In this document: positions 1 through 64,000 of the stretch, piece by piece
How positions within the stretch are numbered: position 1 is the stretch's first letter
Layout: every line of letters starts with the position of its first letter
NCBI GenBank assembly: GCA_016806645.1
Contig: JACSYO010002173.1
Coordinates: 637,501-701,500, forward strand
Direction: 5' to 3'
Length of the DNA: 64,000 nucleotides
Source: Ophiodon elongatus
Taxonomy: Eukaryota; Chordata; Actinopteri; Perciformes; Hexagrammidae
The notes under the pieces: model-generated
What the model was told of the DNA's origin: nothing
What the model saw: only the letters and a program-made list of their open reading frames with translations
Database searches by the model: none
Made by a program: the position numbers and the translations under genes

Positions 1-448
1 TTGTGTGGGTTGTGAATCTTCCATGCTTGTACTTGAAACTGACCCACTGAACGGCTTGAATGGAAAAAATGACAGCTGCACATCTTCCCTTCACAATAAT
101 TGAGGGTTGCAGTCAGAATGGGCTTGGTTGCGTCACCACTACTACTTAAGTAGCTATTTTGGGCATCCTCAGGAGAGCCTCTTCACAGTGACGGCCTGCG
201 TCTCAGAGCTAAACATGTCCCTGTTAGAGCAGAGGCTGGAACTGATTGAAACGGATTTAGAGGAGAAAAACTGTTAGATTTAGCTGCATGGTAGGTTTAC
301 TTTTCCCTGACTGCTTCTTTCATTAATAGCTGTCTAATTATCACTTTTGATTAGATATATCACTTAAACTTACACACATTTTCCCCCTATTAATCAACTT
401 ATGTGCAGTGTGCAGAATAATAGATTTAATAACATTTTATCATGTTAG
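1..448 (+). other. ryr3: Intron of ryr3 upstream of the first exon in the window
   Basis: No RYR-like coding segment is visible in these bases. The first exon starts after the AG at 447-448, so the stretch is the 3' part of an intron. The preceding exons, encoding the N-terminal domains and most of SPRY1, and the promoter must lie outside the window. Confidence 0.8.
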
Positions 449-58129
<57,681 letters not shown>

Positions 58130-59064
58130 AGCAGATGCTTCCTCGTTACCTCTCTTCTTCTTAAGTGTGCTGCTGGAACATGTGGTTCTACATACAGCTG
58201 CTGGACTACAACACCACACAGTCATCCCTCCAATGCTTCAGGCTGGCCAGAGGAGAGACCAAACTACTTTTTTTATCTAAAAAAGGGAAACGTCTCCTAC
58301 CCGTGTCAGTGCCAGTCTATGAGGATACGATATGTAACTTTCCCAGACATTTCTTTTTTTTTGTTTTGGGACTCGTCTTTGACAGCGTGTTGCCTTTTAC
58401 TCCACATAACCCCAAGTCATTGCACAATTTTTTTTTGTCTTTTTGAGAAACACTGGGTTGTGTGGGGTTATGGGACAATGTGTCAGTCATATTATGCACA
58501 AGAACCCAACTTCAATATTTTGAGAATGTTGAACTTGAGACTTAATGCCAAAAGAAAAGTGGAGGAGTTCAGTAGATTTACATTGTGCGCAAAAAATGTG
58601 ACGTGAGAAGTTTTTTTTTTTTCAGATGTTGTAACCTTGCATATTGAGATACAGTTTTAGAATGAAGTGGCAAAAAAGGTTTATTATGTAGGATAAAAAA
58701 AATGCCTAATTTTTTCATGAAGTGCCTTACAGTACTGTATCTACATTACAATGAAGCTATGCAAAACCTTTGTTTCTTCTTTATTGTATGTAAGTACAGT
58801 AATTCTTCTGGAGCAGTAACAAGTAGCTGTCCGGATACGTAGTTTGTGGCTGAACTTTCTCATTTTTCAACAGCATTTGTTTGATTTGACAGATTTTTAT
58901 TTGCTGAATGCAGCCTAACTGCAAATGTTCAAGGTACAAAGTGTAAAAATTACTCATCAGAATTTACTGACCACTTTCAAACAGAACAAAAATGTAATTG
59001 CTATTGTATGGCCATTTATATGTAGTAGCTTTGCGGATCTGTGCATTTCTTTTGATGGAAAAAA

Positions 59065-59070
59065 AATAAA
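59065..59070 (+). promoter_or_regulatory. ryr3: Polyadenylation signal AATAAA (proximal)
   Basis: Canonical AATAAA about 935 bp after the stop codon. A TTTGTGTTTGTG stretch about 20 bases downstream is a plausible GU-rich downstream element. Confidence 0.65.
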
Positions 59071-59126
59071 GAAATCAATGCAAGAAATATTTGTGTTTGT
59101 GCCATTCATTGGGATTTGATATTTTA

Positions 59127-59132
59127 AATAAA
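59127..59132 (+). promoter_or_regulatory. ryr3: Polyadenylation signal AATAAA (distal)
   Basis: A second AATAAA 62 bp after the first, followed by a T-rich segment. Either or both could be used. Confidence 0.55.
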
Positions 59133-59150
59133 CCCACAAAAAGGACATTT

Positions 59151-62100
59151 CAACTTTTTAAACTGTTCACCTAGCTGTTCACATGAGCATCAGGACAGGA
59201 CATGTTATTTCAAGTCCTAAAGCTCTGAGACAGTGAGTCATATCAGTCTCAAAATCTGCAAGACGCAACAGCTGCCTCTGCGGCTAATCCAAATCTTTTC
59301 AAAATAAGATACCTACTGTGTGCAAACAGCCCTTGGCTTTAGTTCGAAGTTAATTTGACTCACCTCAAAGCTATATCATAGCCGTGACCATCCTGCAGTT
59401 TTTAATTACACTGTGGCAAGATGTGCACTTCTGGTTTGGTCAGAGAGGTAGGACGAGACCCCAGCGGGCTGCATGATGGAAGTTTTAGCCCTATTACCCA
59501 TGGTGCCACCTGTCAGCTCGCATCATGTCACCACACCTCAGGCACCACACAGTGCTGCAGCCTGCTGCTGAGAGCAGCTCTGCCTGCTCTACTTATGCCT
59601 GCTACAGCTCCAGCATGTTGACTGGCTCTTATGGTTCCAGCACACTGCTCAGGAAATGGTGTTCTTAAAGATAAAAAAGTGACTTATTGGCATCATTCCT
59701 CTAAAAATGAATAGTAACTGCAGGATTGAAAAGCCACAATATCTATTTCTCTAAATGAAAAAAAAAGAAGAAAAAAAACCTGTTAATTTTTGTTAGTGTG
59801 GTTTTGGGCGCACTGTGTAGAAAATTGATAAACTCAATTGAAAGTTTCAGTTATTATATTCTATGCTCTAATAAGCTGCTACATTATTTAGCACATTATG
59901 TGTCCATTGTGGGAACGGGATAAAGCAACAATGTGTGAAGTCACGGATAAGATCTTTCTCAATAATTTGAAATAATAAAAGCTGTGGGAAGCCTTTCTCA
60001 ACATGAAATGATAACAATTAAGCCTTCAAATAACTGGAGACATATTATACCTATTAAATTCTAGTTTGTTATCTCTGTTGGCAGCAAAATAAGGTTAGGC
60101 CTGTAATTTTGCTCTCAAATGGCTTGTTGAGGGAATTTATTGCACATTAGTCGGATTTCAGCAAATATTAGAAATATTGGACTTCTGTTTCCAACGAACC
60201 TGAAATATGTTAATGTAATATACAATTAGCTAAGGCATAATCTGGTTTTGTGTAATATACCCTGTACAGGCACAATAGAGAAAAGTTTCTGATGAGGTTT
60301 TGCTCACTCATTGCTAAATTCAGACTCAAGCTATAAATGTATTCTGCTCTAAAGAAATACAAGAACATTTACTCTAGAGACCATCTTGCAACGGGATCAC
60401 ACCAGACACAATGCCAAAATGGGCCAGGGTCCTAAAGTCCCCGCTTCCTGGCCCCCTACTTCCAGCTCCCTTGCCCTGACCACACCTATCTTCGAACTTG
60501 GCCTTCATTTTTTATCTCAACTACAAACCTTTAATAGTTTTTTTTACTGCATCTTGCACAACTGCGACTTTAGCTTGGTAACAAAATCTGTCCACAGAAA
60601 TATAAACACACCTGGCGTAGAACTCAGAACCGTCTCTCTGGTAGTTCCTGCTACATCAGGTTTTCTCTGGGACCACCAGGTGCCATGACGACACACAGAC
60701 TCACAAGGTGAAAACAACACCAGTGTCGCTGTTGGACTCCCCCGAGAAGAACTGACGCATCAAAATGCCTTACACAGTTACTCCATTATGTTACCTGGGA
60801 CAAAGCACAGAGAGAGGGTAATTTAGCGAGCAGATTGTTGCCAACAGCTCCTCACACACACACACACCAGGGGCTTGATCTCCAACACAGAGCTGTTATT
60901 AAACAGGACACATGGCCAGAAGATGACACAACCCAGGGGACATTTTACACGTCATTCCACCACTGTCCTCTTCAGGTAGAAGACAATGACAGATTTTCTA
61001 TAATTTAGATGACTCTAAAACGTGTGTAAAATTTTTGTTGTGGTTGACATCTGTGGTTTAAAATGAGATTGAATAAGAGTGCCAATTAGGAGATATTAGC
61101 GCTCTATCTGTGTTTCTTTCAGGAGGCAATATTCTTTGGTGTAATCTTGCCTGCTTTAATGCAAAACCCCTGAAAGTCGTATCCGGTCTGTTAGCTCCTG
61201 GTGTGCAGTGACAGGCAGGTCGGGAAAAAAAAAAGAGTCACAATCCTCGCCGTCACCTTCCACTGGCAACCTGCAGATAAAACCTCCGACTGTGACAAGT
61301 CACTGCATCTTGTCCTGTTGATGCATCCCGTCAGTGCTTGAGCCTTTCAATCAACACCACACAACAAACAACACCTCAACTGCTACACCCAGTATGAAGA
61401 GGAAGAGAGGCAATGTGGGTATTTCCCCTCTTCATTACACAAGCTTAATCAACTCTGAAGGCCTTAAATGGATAACTGTTTGTCACTTGGTCATACTGAT
61501 TGGCCTCTCGCATTCCGTTTACCTTCATCAAAATTGATGACCTGCCTCTGTGTACTTGGAAAAAAAGTCAAGAGCTAATCCTGAAAATGACCAATTACAT
61601 CTAATTTTTATACATAGATTTGATCTTTTTAAAGTCTCATTTTAAGCATGAAATAAGAAGCAAGTTTTGGCCAAAATTGTGCTCTCAGTTATCACGGGGA
61701 CTGTTGACATGGAGCTCAGTCACTACAATGATTTTATACATAAAAAAAAGCCATCTCGATGGAGAGGCTGGAACAGGAGAATGTTTTTGTTTTTTGATGA
61801 AAAATTACTTAACTTGTTTATCAAAATAGTTGCTGATTAATCAACTAATCATTTCAGCTCTTGACAACTGAGCAACTCGATCCGCTGATGAAGACCATGT
61901 GATGTGATTGAAAGCTAAAAAAGTAGTTGGCAAACCTCATGTTGTGCTTATGTCAAACAAAACTGGGCATTATACAATCAGACTTCAATCAGGAGAGACC
62001 ACTCGGATGAAGAAAAGATAATTGTTCATTGTTAACAGATGATATGTGATGATGAAGTCTTGACAGAGTCTTTGGTGCTTGGACTCTACAGGCAGATTTG

Positions 62101-62985
62101 TAATTGAGGTCTGTCCGCCCCGATCAGCAGCAAGATAGATCCCCGCGTGGAGTCCAGACCTGGTGGTGGTGGTGGCTGATGAGGCTGATGGACCTGCGAA
62201 GACTGGCCGGAGGTGGAGGGGTGCGTAACTTCAACATGAATGAACTGAAGGTAGAGAGTCATATTTAAAAGAGACAGCAGCAAGATGATAGGCTAACGAT
62301 GTAATCGTTTCGGTGTGCTTATTGGATAGAGGAGACCCGCTGATTTAAACAGCTGATGTCATGATTGACAGCCCTGGGAAATGACAGCTATAATGAGTGA
62401 GCATGAGAAGGGATTGGTGGATGTATGAGAAATAAATGACGGGCTTAGGCATGCTAGAGTATGGTCTTCCGACTGAACTTACACTATAGCTTCATTTAAT
62501 TTGATTTGATTGATAGGTGTTACTACTTAAAATAATGGCATGTTTGCTCAGATTAAGCAGTAAATGTTGCTAATTTAGGATTCCGTTTACAATTTCCATT
62601 GTATTTGGAAGGTACAACTACCAGTAAATACTAACAAATGAGTGTTTAGTGATTCAGCATTGTGAGGGTACCTTCAGTCAACACAGGGGACTAATCTGTG
62701 CAGAGCATTCTATGAACAGGTGGAAACACATGTCAGATTTATCTAAAAAGAGGCGAAGCACTTGAACACTAAATAGGAAAGTACTTTTCCCCCAAAGCGT
62801 TTAAAATTGGTGTGCATCTGTATGTGTGTGTGTGTGTGAGAGTGAATGCAATTAGCGCTTTCCATGCTAACATAAAACCCTCTGTCCTCAGTTCACACAC
62901 TACAGTACTGACATCCCCCTCTTTGACAGATGTGTTCTTCCCTGAAGCACCCTCTACATAAATAGAGTTTATGTGAGGATTTAAA

Positions 62986-63018
<33 letters not shown>

Positions 63019-64000
63019 GTGTGGTGTGTGTGTGTGAGAGAGACAGAGCAAGAGAGGTCAAATGTTAAAGTTTGTATTTTATTACCTCCTTTTTTATCTT
63101 AAACTGATATATTTTAGTAACACTTGTAACACCTAATTGAACTAAAGTCAGTTGGTTCGGCTGAGTGGTGAAAGGGGACATCTACTGGTGTCACTGATCC
63201 TTATTGGGAGGCTTGAGGCCCGGTCTGATGTGGTCGGTGTTATGAGAGGACCACAGTTGCTTCATTGCCCGTCTGAATTACACATCAACCACAAAGTTCC
63301 GTATCTTCATCATCTAAGGTTTTCCCTGTAGCTGTGAAGCGATTGGGATTGATAGATCTGGGTTGTTTTACTCAACTAAATCTGAGGGCGCAAAACACAG
63401 TTGGTGTAGTTTCTTCTGTGGTTTTTCTGGGACATGCATGCTGCACTGAGGCAATTTTTAGGGTGTTTTGGTTTAGAAAGCATGAGTGAGAAACACTTCA
63501 CTCGCTATTGTCTCTGAGAGAAAGAGCTTCTTCTTTCAGCTCCTATTTACTTCATCTTCGTCAGACAGATGCACACAGACCCACTGCAAGAACTGACATA
63601 TTTTATGTGAGTGCACATCACTTTCAAAGTGGCTGCTGACAAAACAATGTTCTATGTGAAAATGAAACCACAAATCTTGTTGTACTGAAATCCTGATTTA
63701 ACAACTAATTTATATTTTCATCCTCCAACAAATACCTGAACATCATCTCTGGTTTAATGGCCTTGTCCTTGGATTTATGCAGAGAACCAGGTCTGAGGTT
63801 CTTGTCCAGGGGATCTGTTACATGTCCAAGGTCAGACAGAGGCACTTTAGCCCGTGGCTGCTGAGTAACTGAATGCTGTAATGGCCGCAGTGCAGGCGCA
63901 CAGTGATGTGAGGTGAACGGTGCTGAGCGAGGGTTGAAGTGAGCTGAAGAGGCTGCTTCCTACTCCCCGGGTGTTCTATTGCGCTGATATGGCAAGGGAC
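59151..64000. other. Intergenic region downstream of ryr3
   Basis: No exon-like segment, RNA gene or transposon with clear ends is recognised in these 4.85 kb. Open frames of 60-100 codons (for example 60386-60688 and 62086-62283 on the minus strand) lack homology and splice context. The region contains scattered A/T runs and a GT tract at 62986-63036. Any neighbouring gene must start beyond the window. Confidence 0.7.
62986..63036. repeat. GT microsatellite, interrupted
   Basis: About 24 GT units with GC and GG interruptions, followed by GAGAGAGACAGAG. Confidence 0.9.

Larger units (their letters stand above)
58130..59150 (+). other. ryr3: 3' UTR of ryr3
   Basis: Sequence after the stop codon to just past the second AATAAA. 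It is AT-rich with many T runs and no introns or coding signal. The 3' end is inferred from the two polyadenylation signals at 59065 and 59127; no cDNA evidence is available here. Confidence 0.65.

Noticed and set aside
59401..60700. Possible exons of a neighbouring gene downstream of ryr3
   Set aside because: Open frames at 59421-59621 and 60386-60688 show no family signature and no paired splice sites that I can support.
62086..62283. A minus-strand frame with a short proline run downstream of ryr3
   Set aside because: The proline run comes from a GGT repeat at 62163-62174; there is no other support for a gene.

Overview
The window is a piece of a ray-finned fish (teleost) nuclear genome. 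It holds most of one very large gene on the + strand: ryanodine receptor 3 (ryr3), the intracellular Ca2+-release channel of the sarcoplasmic/endoplasmic reticulum. Evidence for a vertebrate nuclear gene is about 84 short exons with GT/AG borders whose phases join from end to end. Evidence for a teleost is the repeat content: a LINE with the conserved fish 3' tail, fish-type MITEs and long GT microsatellites. Paralogue assignment to RYR3 rests on the C-terminal residues DQLG, the RYR3-like sequence of the divergent region before the pore domain, and the absence of the insert that RYR1 carries between its SPRY2 and SPRY3 regions.

Layout. 1-448 is intron; the 5' part of the gene (about 800 residues: N-terminal domains, SPRY1 and the promoter) lies upstream of the window. 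Exons from 449 to 58129 encode about 4,077 residues up to the stop codon at 58127-58129, which fits a full protein of about 4,880. I number exons 1-84 within this window. In order they encode the end of SPRY1 and RyR repeats 1/2 (449-4393), SPRY2 and SPRY3 (5883-9574), the junctional solenoid (9956-14526), the bridging solenoid with the FKBP-binding segment and RyR repeats 3/4 (21630-36054), the calmodulin-binding and core solenoid region (37527-47851), EF hands, TaF domain and divergent region (48072-49978), S1-S4 (50105-51791), and S5, selectivity filter, S6 and C-terminal zinc domain (54644-58129). The 3' UTR runs to about 59.15 kb. 59.2-64 kb appears intergenic.

The most interesting part is 36.6-45.2 kb. 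It contains two tiny in-phase exons of 15 and 18 nt at the positions of the ASI and ASII alternative segments of RYR1, and between them two tandem homologous exons (39743-39842 and 40431-40527) that are mutually exclusive by reading frame and sit directly after the calmodulin-binding helix. The same stretch holds a visibly degenerate exon (42830-42866) where the family has a conserved segment followed by an acidic tract.

Introns carry mobile elements: a head-to-head pair of Harbinger-like elements (16.1-17.9 kb), a palindromic Tc1/mariner-type MITE (12.7 kb), three copies of a foldback MITE, a 5'-truncated L2-type LINE inside the pore-region intron (52.3-53.8 kb), a 20-bp minisatellite (56.6 kb) and a 136-bp GT tract (20.6 kb). 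No second protein gene, tRNA, rRNA or CRISPR array was recognised.
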